A stretch of 64,000 nt of DNA from Sphingomonas jinjuensis (GTDB lineage Bacteria > Pseudomonadota > Alphaproteobacteria > Sphingomonadales > Sphingomonadaceae), in contig NZ_JACIEV010000006.1 of NCBI RefSeq assembly GCF_014197105.1, forward strand, positions 62,001-126,000, read 5' to 3'. The notes under the pieces are model-generated. The model searched no databases and was not told where the DNA came from. It was given only the letters and a program-made list of their open reading frames with translations. The translations under genes and the position numbers were made by a program. Every line of letters begins with the position of its first letter. Position 1 is the stretch's first letter. Shown here in pieces: positions 1 to 8,099 of this stretch.

Positions 1-447
1 ATCGGCGCGGGCCTTGCCGAAACCATGGTCGCCAAGCTGAACGACGAGATCGCCCCCAAGGTCGTGCTGGCGACCGACGGCATGGCGGTGGAGCAGGGCA
101 CCATCTATCTGGCACCCCCGGGCGAGACGCATCTCGTCATCGACAGCTGGCCTAACGGGAAGCTGCGCCTGCTGCCGCGCGATCCCGTCGCGGGCGAGCG
201 GCCGTCGATCTCGGTGCTGTTCGCATCGGTCGCCAAGGCGGCGGGGGCGGATGCCGTCGCGCTGCTGATGAGCGAACCCAGCGAAGACGGCGCTGCCGGC
301 ATGAATGCGCTGAGCGCGGTCGGCGGCTATGGCATCCAGCAGGCGCCGGAGGGAACCAACGGCTTCACCCTGGCGCGCAAGATGGCGCAGCAGCCGGTCG
401 CGCTCGACCAGCTTCCCGCGACTCTGGTCAAGCTGTGCAGCAAATGA
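1..447 (+). CDS. cheB: CheB-type protein-glutamate methylesterase, C-terminal part (5' end outside window)
   Basis: The reading frame is open from base 1, so the gene starts upstream. The visible 148 residues match the C-terminal half of a CheB methylesterase domain: a segment reading IYLAPPGETHLVI (family: YIAPGDxHL, carrying the catalytic His), then VLFASVAKAAG, and SEDGAAGMNALSAVGG, where family members have GMGxDGAxG with the catalytic Asp. The usual LTGMG is replaced here by LLMSEPSE, a departure at the loop before the Asp. The enzyme removes methyl groups from chemoreceptor glutamates for adaptation. The serine motif and any receiver domain are outside the window. The stop overlaps the next start (ATGA), suggesting translational coupling. 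Confidence 0.8.
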   Translation: MGAGLAETMVAKLNDEIAPKVVLATDGMAVEQGTIYLAPPGETHLVIDSWPNGKLRLLPRDPVAGERPSISVLFASVAKAAGADAVALLMSEPSEDGAAGMNALSAVGGYGIQQAPEGTNGFTLARKMAQQPVALDQLPATLVKLCSK

Positions 448-761
448 AGATGGGCCATGATGTCACGCCAGATCCGTCGGTGATCGACGGCGTGCTGGCG
501 GCGGTCCTCGCCGAGGAACTGGTCGCGTTGACCGGGCAATTGTCCGATCTCGCCTACGACCTCGGCTCTAACCCCGAGACGTTGCGCGCGCACATGAGCA
601 GTATTCAGCTGGTCGACGTCATCACTCAGGCGCAGATCGCGATCGCCGACATCCTGCGGTCGGATGCACCGATCGAGGATCGCATCGCCTCGATCACGCT
701 GGAGGCGTTGGGCCAGCGGATCGGCGACGGCTATCGCAAGCGGCTGGACGTGCGGAACTGA
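444..761 (+). CDS. Small helical protein of unknown function, coupled to cheB
   Basis: A 105-residue protein whose ATG overlaps the cheB stop as ATGA, so it is almost certainly cotranslated with it. A GTG three codons upstream (435) is an alternative start. It is predicted to be mostly helical, with no cysteines, signal peptide or membrane segment. The middle (LGSNPETLRAHMSSIQLVDVITQ) and the end (EALGQRIGDGYRKRL) look like amphipathic helices. Position suggests a chemotaxis accessory role, for example as an adaptor or phosphatase-like helper, but I recognise no family, so this is only context. It ends just before the convergent gene at 766. Confidence 0.6.
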   Translation: MKMGHDVTPDPSVIDGVLAAVLAEELVALTGQLSDLAYDLGSNPETLRAHMSSIQLVDVITQAQIAIADILRSDAPIEDRIASITLEALGQRIGDGYRKRLDVRN

Positions 762-765
762 CGGA

Positions 766-1047
766 TCATGGGCTGGCGGGGCGGCGATAGCCGTCGTCGT
801 CGTTCTTGGCGGCGAGGTAGATACCACCGCCAACGGCGACGGCGGCCAGCGCGATGATGACGACGCCCGCACCGGACCCGCCACCAAGACGCGATGTCTT
901 GCCGCGCGTCGTCCCGGCGCGCGCGGCGGAGGCCAGCGACAGCGACGAAGCGCTCGGCGTCGACGATGCGGATCGCGGTGCCGCCTGGGCGGCCGGCACG
1001 GACGCCAGCGCAAGCGCGACGACACTAGTGGATATGGCTCGGATCAT
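766..1047 (-). CDS. Small exported or membrane protein, unknown function
   Basis: A 93-residue protein. It opens with a clear Sec signal peptide (MIRAISTSVVALALASVPAAQAA), continues with a Ser/Ala-rich linker, then a Gly-rich hydrophobic segment (GGGSGAGVVIIALAAVAVGGGIYLAA) that would span the membrane once, and a short charged tail with DDD. The start at 1047 is chosen over in-frame upstream starts because the signal peptide begins there and GGGAG lies just upstream. This architecture (signal, linker, glycine-zipper-like helix) is common in small Sphingomonas proteins of unknown role. No function can be assigned. Confidence 0.6.
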   Translation of the reverse strand: MIRAISTSVVALALASVPAAQAAPRSASSTPSASSLSLASAARAGTTRGKTSRLGGGSGAGVVIIALAAVAVGGGIYLAAKNDDDGYRRPASP

Positions 1048-1174
1048 GACGGGCTCCCTTATCAGCCGATAAGCCAACCGGCGTCGCGGCCAAGGGTTCC
1101 GGTCGTCACCACCCGCCATCTCGCCCGCGGGGCCGCCCGGGGCGGAACCGCGGTAAAGCGGGTGGGAAAGCCTC

Positions 1175-1582
1175 TCAGCCCTGGGTCTTGCGCGTCTTGG
1201 CCGCGCCGATGCTGTCCGCCATCGCTTCATACTGAGCAGTGGTGAAGCCGGCTGCGATGAAGCGGCGCACCTCGGCCGGGGGGATCGCGTAGCCGTGATG
1301 CCAGGTCAGGACGGCGACGCGGCGCAGCGCCTCGAGCCGCTCGTCGGCAAGCATCGGGTTGGGCTGGACGAAGACGGCGCGCAGCGCGGTCGACAAGCGG
1401 CCGGGGCGACGCAGCGACGACATCCGGTCGCGGCGGGCGACCGCGACGACCGACCATTCGAGCGGTGACAACCGACCCCGGTCGGTCTGCACCTCAACCT
1501 CGGCGATGGGCCGGACGGCTGGCTGGGCGATGTGGCGGACGGCGGCGGCGCTACCAATCTCGTTGAAGGCGATGAAGGCCAT
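1175..1582 (-). CDS. Conserved-looking 135-residue protein of unknown function, probable TetR target
   Basis: The 135-residue protein starts at ATG 1582, preceded by AGGGAG at good spacing. It is soluble, without signal peptide or membrane helix. The N-terminal third is beta/alpha-like (MAFIAFNEIG...). The central block LSPLEWSVVAVARRDRMSSLRRPGRLSTALRAVF and the C-terminal block LADERLEALRRVAVLTWHHGYAIPPAEVRRFIAAGFTTAQYEAM are predicted helical, with a WHHGY motif. I do not recognise the family. It lies downstream of a TetR gene on the same strand, and an 18-bp palindrome resembling a TetR operator sits 26 bp before its start, so it is likely repressed by that regulator. A role in stress or small-molecule handling is only inferred. 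Confidence 0.6.
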   Translation of the reverse strand: MAFIAFNEIGSAAAVRHIAQPAVRPIAEVEVQTDRGRLSPLEWSVVAVARRDRMSSLRRPGRLSTALRAVFVQPNPMLADERLEALRRVAVLTWHHGYAIPPAEVRRFIAAGFTTAQYEAMADSIGAAKTRKTQG

Positions 1583-1607
1583 GGGCGTTCTCCCTGCGGC
1601 TGTTGTT

Positions 1608-1625
1608 CTATACTGATCGGTATAG
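1608..1625. promoter_or_regulatory. Candidate TetR operator upstream of the 135-residue protein
   Basis: CTATACTGATCGGTATAG has perfect 6-bp arms (CTATAC/GTATAG) around TGATCG. It lies 26 bp before the start at 1582 and matches 11 of 16 positions with a second site at the TetR start codon (2282-2297), giving ATAnnGnnCGGTATA. TetR-family operators often have this size and symmetry. Binding is inferred. Confidence 0.5.
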
Positions 1626-1671
1626 AAGAGCCGGCGGGGACCGTCAACGACTTTTTGTACCGCCCGGTAAA

Positions 1672-2283
1672 TTACCTGCTGGGGAACACCGCCAAGCTGG
1701 TATCGACGACGCGTTCCAGTTCCTCGCGCGTCGCACCGGCACCCGCCTGGACGGCGAGGCCCTGAAGGATGGTGTAGAGGAATTGCGCCAGCGCCTCGGG
1801 CTCGACGTGAGGCTGGAGGTCGCCGTCGTCGCGCGCCTGGCGAAACCGATCGATGATCGCGGCGGATGAGGATTCGCGGCGCTTGATGACCTCGGCACGG
1901 ATCGACTCCGCCTCCGCACCGCACGCGGTGGCGCCGATCACGCCGAGGCAGCCCTTCGGCCCGCAGTCGCTGGTCTGCGCCTTCACCGCGCCGCGCATCA
2001 GATGCTCGGCGACACCGCGTGCGGTCGGCTGAGCGAGCGCCTCACGAACATAGGCGAGCTTTTCGGTCTCATAGAGGTCGAGCGCCTTGTGGAACAGCTG
2101 TTCCTTGTTGCCGAAGGCGGCGTAGAGACTGGGCTTGGTGATCCCCATCGCCTCGGTCAGGTCGGCCATCGACGCGCCCTCATAGCCTTTCGACCAGAAG
2201 ACGCCGAGCGCCGCCGCCAGTGCCGCCTCGGTACAGAAGCCGCGGGGGCGGCCTCGGGTCGGAGCGGTGAGAAGGTCTTCCAT
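1672..2283 (-). CDS. TetR/AcrR family transcriptional regulator
   Basis: A 203-residue protein. The N-terminal HTH (about residues 15-60: EAALAAALGVFWSKGYEGASMADLTEAMGITKPSLYAAFGNKEQLFHKAL) is a textbook TetR DNA-binding domain, with the conserved Y-AFGNKE segment. The C-terminal ligand domain carries a CGPKGCLGV motif as seen in YcdC/NemR-like and aldehyde- or quinone-responsive TetR proteins. The cysteines there could make it redox-sensitive, which is inference. It sits between an aldo/keto reductase (41 bp upstream, same strand) and the 135-residue gene. A TetR-like half-palindrome overlaps its own start codon, consistent with autorepression. Confidence 0.88.
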   Translation of the reverse strand: MEDLLTAPTRGRPRGFCTEAALAAALGVFWSKGYEGASMADLTEAMGITKPSLYAAFGNKEQLFHKALDLYETEKLAYVREALAQPTARGVAEHLMRGAVKAQTSDCGPKGCLGVIGATACGAEAESIRAEVIKRRESSSAAIIDRFRQARDDGDLQPHVEPEALAQFLYTILQGLAVQAGAGATREELERVVDTSLAVFPSR

Positions 2284-2297
2284 AACGGACGGTATAT
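2282..2297. promoter_or_regulatory. Candidate TetR operator overlapping the regulator's start codon
   Basis: ATAACGGACGGTATAT covers the start codon of the TetR gene and reads ATATACCGTCCGTTAT on its coding strand, an imperfect palindrome similar to the site at 1608-1625. This would fit autorepression; binding is not shown. Confidence 0.4.
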
Positions 2298-2324
2298 AAT
2301 GGCTCGGCGGCGACAGTCGAGGGG

Positions 2325-3311
<987 letters not shown>

Positions 3312-3375
3312 GGGGATACGTCCTAACTTTGGGTGAGGCGGGGTAAATGGTTGGGGTACTAACAGGTTTCATCAT

Positions 3376-3481
3376 CCGTTCGCCCTGAGGAGAGGCTGAG
3401 CGCAGTCGAAGCCTCGTCTCGAAGGGCAGGTGGTTCGAGACGGCGCTTCGACTTCGCTCAGCGCCTCCTCACCACGAACGG
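3376..3481. repeat. Palindromic intergenic repeat, family 1, copy 1
   Basis: It is bounded by CCGTTCG and CGAACGG and contains nested inverted arms (GCTGAGCGCAGTCGAAGC against GCTTCGACTTCGCTCAGC). It lies between the aldo/keto reductase and the DUF885 gene. Two further copies occur at 16613-16766 and 17688-17771. It resembles REP-like elements of sphingomonads and can fold into a long hairpin. Confidence 0.85.
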
Positions 3482-3506
3482 GCGGGGGGATGGTCTGCGG
3501 GGCGGA

Positions 3507-5342
3507 TCATGCGCTCGCCACGTACCGGTCGACGATGCCTGGTAGCAGCGTCAACGGGACATTGCCGCCGAGCACGATGGCATCGTCGAAGCGCTTGAGA
3601 TCGAAGCGGTCGCCAAGCGCCGCCCTGGCGCGGTCGCGTTGGCGGTTGATCTCGTTGTGACCCATCTTGTACCCGCACGCCTGTCCCGGCCACGCGCAAT
3701 AGCGGTTGAGTTCTGAGCGGAGCTGTTCGCGCGGCTGGCCGGTGCCGTTGGCGAACCAGTCGAGCGCCTGGTCGAAGCTCCAGCGCTTATAGTGGACGCC
3801 GGTGTCGACGACCAGGCGGCAGGCGCGGAAGCTGATCGACTGAAGATAGCCGATCCGGCCCAGCGGATCGTCGGCGTAGATGCCGAGCTCGTCGGCGAGC
3901 TGTTCGGCATAGAGTGCCCAGCCTTCCGAATAGGCGTTGAACGCCAGCAGCGAACGGATCAGCGGCAGCTTGTAGCTGTATTCGCCCTGCCAGACGTGGC
4001 CGGGAATGCCCTCGTGGAAGCTCAGCGTCGGCAGCGAATAGCGCGGCCAGATCGAAGTATCCTTGAGGTTGATGTAATAGGTGCCGGGGATCGAACCGTC
4101 CATCGAGCCGGGGCCGGCATAGCCGTTGGGCATGCCGTCCTGGATCGCGGGCGGCACGCGCTTGATCTGGAGGTTGCCCTTGACGAGCGTACCGAACGCC
4201 TGGGGCAGGCGCGTGCGCACCGCGGCGATGCGGCCGTTGACATAGGCGAGCAGCTTCGCCCGCCCGGCGTCATCGTTGGCGAAGACGAGGTCGGGGCGCT
4301 TCGACAGCGCAGTCAGTCGCTCGCCGACGCTGCCCTGCGTGAGGCCCTGTGCCTTCAGGAGCCGATCAATCTCGGCGTTGAGCTGCGCATTTTGTTCGAT
4401 GCCGAGGCGGTGGAGATCGTCGGGCGTGTAGTTGGTCGTGGTCGCCGCCTTAACCAGCCAAGCGTAATAGGCATCACCATCGGGGCGGGCCCAGACGCCG
4501 GGCACGTCGCTGGCCTTCGCGCGCAGCGCGGCCAGCGCCGCGGCCTGGCGGCGGAGCGCGGGGGCGACCTTGCCCGAGGCCAGCGCGGCGGCGCGGGTGG
4601 CGTAGCTGGCGGGGAGGCCGGCCTTCGCGCATTTGGCGGCGAAGCTGTCGACGATGCTCCACTGGCCGGCGGGGCGATCGGCCATGCCGGTGATCTGCTT
4701 GACGGCGATGTCGTTGAGGAAGCCGGGGAGGATCGCGCCCTTTGCCCCATCAGCCGCGACACGGGCGCTTTCGGCGTCGATCTGCTGCGCGAACCCCTCG
4801 ATGCGGGCAAGATAGGCGTCGGCGTCCGCCGCGGTCGCGACCGCGTGGCGTTCCTCCAGCGTCGAGGGCAGGGTGACGTAGCTGCCGCTGTTCTGCGCGA
4901 CAACATAGGGGCTGCTGGCGTAATTGTGATCGGCGTTGAGGATGGCGACCTCGCCCACCGGCATCGTGCGCCAGCCATCGGCGGCGAGCCGGAAGGCGCT
5001 GTGCGCGACATCGCAGTCGAGCGCCACGGCGGGGGACAGCGAGCGGCGGTCGAGCTTCGCATAATCGCCGAGGAAGCGGGCGGTGTCGGCGGCACGGCGC
5101 TGCTCGGCGGTGGCGGAGCGGTCGGACAGTCGTGGGCGCAGCGCGGCGCGGGCGTCCTTGTCGATCCCGAGCGACATGGCGACCTCGGGGTATTCGCCGA
5201 GCAACCAGTCGCAGGTGCGGTCGAGCAATGCCTTGGCGCCGGCGTCACCGGGCGCGGCTATACCCTGGGCGGGCAGGTAGGCGGACAGCCCGGTGGCGCC
5301 CACGCCGGCCAGCATCATGCGACGGTTCAGTTCCACGGCCAT
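3507..5342 (-). CDS. DUF885 family protein, probable exported zinc metallopeptidase-like
   Basis: A 611-residue protein. The N-terminus (LNRRMMLAGVGATGLSAYLPA) is a Tat-like signal, so it is probably periplasmic. The rest matches DUF885, including HEGIPGH at residues 443-448 (HExxH-like zinc motif with an extra residue) and the downstream FNAYSEGWALYAE block, where the Glu would be the third ligand. The C-terminus has the typical YCAWPGQACGYKMGH segment. The family resembles M32-like carboxypeptidases, but its substrates are mostly unknown. The start at 5342 is preferred because GAGAGGGA precedes it and the Tat signal begins there; longer in-frame versions lack both. It stands alone between a repeat and a STAS-like gene. 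Confidence 0.85.
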   Translation of the reverse strand: MAVELNRRMMLAGVGATGLSAYLPAQGIAAPGDAGAKALLDRTCDWLLGEYPEVAMSLGIDKDARAALRPRLSDRSATAEQRRAADTARFLGDYAKLDRRSLSPAVALDCDVAHSAFRLAADGWRTMPVGEVAILNADHNYASSPYVVAQNSGSYVTLPSTLEERHAVATAADADAYLARIEGFAQQIDAESARVAADGAKGAILPGFLNDIAVKQITGMADRPAGQWSIVDSFAAKCAKAGLPASYATRAAALASGKVAPALRRQAAALAALRAKASDVPGVWARPDGDAYYAWLVKAATTTNYTPDDLHRLGIEQNAQLNAEIDRLLKAQGLTQGSVGERLTALSKRPDLVFANDDAGRAKLLAYVNGRIAAVRTRLPQAFGTLVKGNLQIKRVPPAIQDGMPNGYAGPGSMDGSIPGTYYINLKDTSIWPRYSLPTLSFHEGIPGHVWQGEYSYKLPLIRSLLAFNAYSEGWALYAEQLADELGIYADDPLGRIGYLQSISFRACRLVVDTGVHYKRWSFDQALDWFANGTGQPREQLRSELNRYCAWPGQACGYKMGHNEINRQRDRARAALGDRFDLKRFDDAIVLGGNVPLTLLPGIVDRYVASA

Positions 5343-5398
5343 TCCCTCTCGATCGTTCGGGAGGGGATAGGCGGCCTGGCGCTCCTCTGTCGAGGCGA

Positions 5399-5833
5399 TC
5401 AGGCCGGTAGCACGCGCATCGCCGCAATCAGCGGCGGCAGACAGGTGACGTCGGCGATGGGAATGGCGTCGGACATCAGCCAAGCTTCCGCTGCGGCCAG
5501 CGTCGAGAAGTACATCGCCGGACGCCCGGCGGCGGCACGCTGGATCTGCGCGCGGGCGAGGCCAGGTTCGACGATGAAGGCGATCCGGCGGGAGACCAGC
5601 GCGGGATCGTTGAGGACGTTCTGGAATCCCTCGACGCTGCCCTGCGGTTGAATCTTCATGTCGCGGATGTCGACGAGCGTGACGTGCTGGTTCTTCCTGC
5701 ATCGCAACTTGGTGTGCTCGATGCGCAGCATCGACACGAAGCGCTTGATATCGGGTAGCTCAAAAAATCCCGACATCGTGATGCGGAGCATCGACGCGGG
5801 AACATCGGCGTTGATCGAAAACCGTGCGAACAT
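5399..5833 (-). CDS. STAS/SpoIIAA-like protein
   Basis: About 144 residues from ATG 5833, with longer in-frame starts possible (to 5953). The central part (MLRITMSGFFELPDIKRFV ... HVTLVDIRDMKIQPQGSVEGFQNVL ... RRIAFIVEPGLARAQIQRAA ... YFSTLAAAEAWL) has the alternating strand-helix pattern and terminal 'F..LAAAEAWL' of SpoIIAA-like STAS proteins, which in proteobacteria are often small regulators of unknown partner. There is no signal peptide or membrane segment. Codon use and GC just upstream (5840-5950) are lower than nearby. It is divergent from the response regulator at 6086. The assignment rests on pattern only. Confidence 0.5.
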   Translation of the reverse strand: MFARFSINADVPASMLRITMSGFFELPDIKRFVSMLRIEHTKLRCRKNQHVTLVDIRDMKIQPQGSVEGFQNVLNDPALVSRRIAFIVEPGLARAQIQRAAAGRPAMYFSTLAAAEAWLMSDAIPIADVTCLPPLIAAMRVLPA

Positions 5834-6085
5834 GCGGCGAATGTCTTCGGGGTCGCCTAATAAAATCCTATCAAACCGAAGTGAGTTATTGAGCGGTAAC
5901 AACGTGCTGCGGCCTGCTCGTGATGCAACGCGAACAGCGTGGTCTACCCGCAAGATAAGTCATATAAAACCACAACGGGCCGATCGGCCACGTCGATCGC
6001 GATGGCGAATCGGCGATTACAGGCGCGCCATTGCGCGACGGCGGATCGCCGCGCTAACCCGCCATCGCGGTAACGGTGAGCGATC

Positions 6086-6775
6086 ATGAACCCTCTGTCC
6101 CTGTTGATCGTCGAGGATGACGCCGTGCTGCGCGGGCAGCTGTCGACGCAGCTGACCGGGTTCGGCCATGCGGTGACCGCGGTCGGCGATGCCAGCCGTG
6201 CGATGGCGGCGATCGGTACCGACAGCTTCGACGCGGTGGTGCTCGACCGGATGCTGCCGGGGGTCGATGGCGTGACGCTCGTCGAGCGGCTGCGCGAGGG
6301 CGCGATCCGGGTGCCGGTGCTGATGCTGACCGCGCTCGGTCAGTCGCGCGAGAAGGTGGAGGGGCTGTCGGCCGGTGCCGATGACTATGTCGTCAAGCCG
6401 GTCGATCCCGAGGAGCTGAACGCGCGTCTGATCGCGTTGACCCGCGCGCGCCGCTGGGCACCCGAGGCGAACGATACGATCAGCGTCGGTGCGTTCACGA
6501 TCAGCCCGACGCGGCACCGGCTGTGGCGCGACGGCGTGTCGATCGAGCTGCCGCGTACCGAATTCAGGCTGCTTACCGAACTGGCGCGTCACGCCGGCAC
6601 GGTGATGACGCGGGCGATGCTGATCGAGCGGGTGTGGGATTACGATATCGAGCCGACGACCAACATCGTCGACGCCTATATCCGGCGGCTGCGCGTCCAC
6701 CTGACCGCCGATGGCGCCGAGGATCCGATCGTGACGGTGCGCGGGGTCGGATACATGATGCGCGGCGATGATTGA
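6086..6775 (+). CDS. OmpR-family response regulator
   Basis: A 229-residue regulator. The receiver domain (1-115) has the acidic pocket E10-D11-D12, phospho-acceptor Asp54 (VVLDRMLPG), Thr in LMLTA and Lys in VVKPVD. The winged-helix output domain (about 130-227) has the typical ELPRTEFRLLTELARHAGTVMTRAMLIERVW and VDAYIRRLR segments and ends at VRGVGYMMR. It overlaps the downstream histidine kinase by 8 bp, so the two form one translationally coupled pair. The 252-bp region upstream, shared with the divergent STAS-like gene, holds the promoter. Its target is probably the neighbouring TonB-dependent receptor, which is inference. Confidence 0.93.
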   Translation: MNPLSLLIVEDDAVLRGQLSTQLTGFGHAVTAVGDASRAMAAIGTDSFDAVVLDRMLPGVDGVTLVERLREGAIRVPVLMLTALGQSREKVEGLSAGADDYVVKPVDPEELNARLIALTRARRWAPEANDTISVGAFTISPTRHRLWRDGVSIELPRTEFRLLTELARHAGTVMTRAMLIERVWDYDIEPTTNIVDAYIRRLRVHLTADGAEDPIVTVRGVGYMMRGDD

Positions 6776-8099
6776 GCTGCGCTCGCTGCGAGCGCTGACC
6801 GGGGCGTTCGTCGGGGTCCTGCTGATCGTCACGACCGGTGCGGCGATCGCAATCCACCAGAGTTCGCGGGCGACGATCCGCCAGCTGGTCGATGCGCGGC
6901 TGGCGGCGGAGAGCAGGGCGCTGGCGCCCGACGGCGTGGCGGTGCCGCTGCCGGCGCTGAGCGCACGGATCGACGCGCTGGCGCGGGCTCGCGAGACGGG
7001 CGATCTGGGCTTCGAGCTGATCGATGGCGAGGGGCGGCGGCGCGCGGGCAATATTCGGCTGCGCCGCTCGCTGCCCGAGGGGTTTTCGACATTGGCGCGA
7101 GACGACGCCATCGCCGGGCTGACGCACGGCCGCGCGCTGGTGCGGCGGCTGGCGGGTGGGGCGAGGCTGGTGACGGTCGGCGAAACGGAGCCGATCGATC
7201 ATTACGATCGGGCGCGGGTGCGCATCTATCTGATCGGGTTCGGCGCGATCGTGGTGCTGGTCGTCGGTGCGGCGGTGGTGCTGATGCGCGCGATCCGGCG
7301 ACGCATGCGCGACATCGACGATGCGGCGCGCGCGATCATGGCCGGCGACCTGGCGCGGCGGGTGCCGGTCGACGGATCGGGCAGCGAGTTCGAGCGGACG
7401 GCGGTGACGGTCAACGCGATGCTCGATCGGATCGAGGCGTTGATGGCGGCCACCGCGCAGACGTCGAGCGCGATCGCGCACGAGCTGCGCACGCCGCTGA
7501 CCCGACTGCGCAATCGGCTGGCGGTGCTGCCGCCCGATCCGACGGGCGAGGCGGCGACGGCGCTGGCCGACGTCGACGAGGCGCTGGCGACCTTCAGCGC
7601 GTTGCTGCGAATTGCGGAGATCGAGAACGGCGCACAGCGAGCGGGGTTCACGCAGGTCTGGCTGGCCCGGATCGCGCGCGAGGCGGTGGAGCTGATGATG
7701 CCGCTCGCCGAGGAAGCCGGGCGGACCATCGCGGTGCTAGGCGACCCGCTGGTGTCGGCGACGGGCGACGCCAGACTGCTGATGCAGGTGATGCTGAACC
7801 TGATCGACAATGCGCTGAAGCATGGCGCGGGCGCGGTGACGCTGACGGTGCTGCACGACGGCAGCGAGGCGGTGTTGGTGGTCGAGGATCAGGGCCCCGG
7901 CATCGCCGCTGAGGCACGGGCGACGGCACTGCGCCGGTTCGGGCGGCTCGACCGGACCAAGCCGGGACATGGCATGGGGCTGGCGCTGGTCGATGCGGTG
8001 GTGCGGCTGCACTATGGCCGGGTGACGTTGGATGACGCGGAACCGGGGCTCCGCGTCATCCTGGTCATTCCCGCCTTACCAGCCGGCGGGAAAGTCTAG
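6768..8099 (+). CDS. Sensor histidine kinase
   Basis: A 443-residue inner-membrane kinase. TM1 spans about 10-30, followed by a periplasmic region of about 120 residues, TM2 at about 153-173, HAMP at about 174-226, and the HisKA domain with His238 in SSAIAHELRTPLTRL. The ATPase domain carries NLIDNALKHG (N box), DQGPGI (G1) and HGMGLALV (G2). It partners the response regulator that it overlaps. The periplasmic domain does not match a ligand-binding family I recognise. Its TAG stop lies within a CTAG shared with the stop of the convergent receptor gene, so the two genes overlap tail-to-tail by 4 bp. Confidence 0.93.
   Translation: MIELRSLRALTGAFVGVLLIVTTGAAIAIHQSSRATIRQLVDARLAAESRALAPDGVAVPLPALSARIDALARARETGDLGFELIDGEGRRRAGNIRLRRSLPEGFSTLARDDAIAGLTHGRALVRRLAGGARLVTVGETEPIDHYDRARVRIYLIGFGAIVVLVVGAAVVLMRAIRRRMRDIDDAARAIMAGDLARRVPVDGSGSEFERTAVTVNAMLDRIEALMAATAQTSSAIAHELRTPLTRLRNRLAVLPPDPTGEAATALADVDEALATFSALLRIAEIENGAQRAGFTQVWLARIAREAVELMMPLAEEAGRTIAVLGDPLVSATGDARLLMQVMLNLIDNALKHGAGAVTLTVLHDGSEAVLVVEDQGPGIAAEARATALRRFGRLDRTKPGHGMGLALVDAVVRLHYGRVTLDDAEPGLRVILVIPALPAGGKV

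Noticed and set aside
3792..5651. A 619-codon plus-strand open frame
   Set aside because: It is fully antisense to the DUF885 gene, Gly/Ala/Arg-rich and without recognisable domains.
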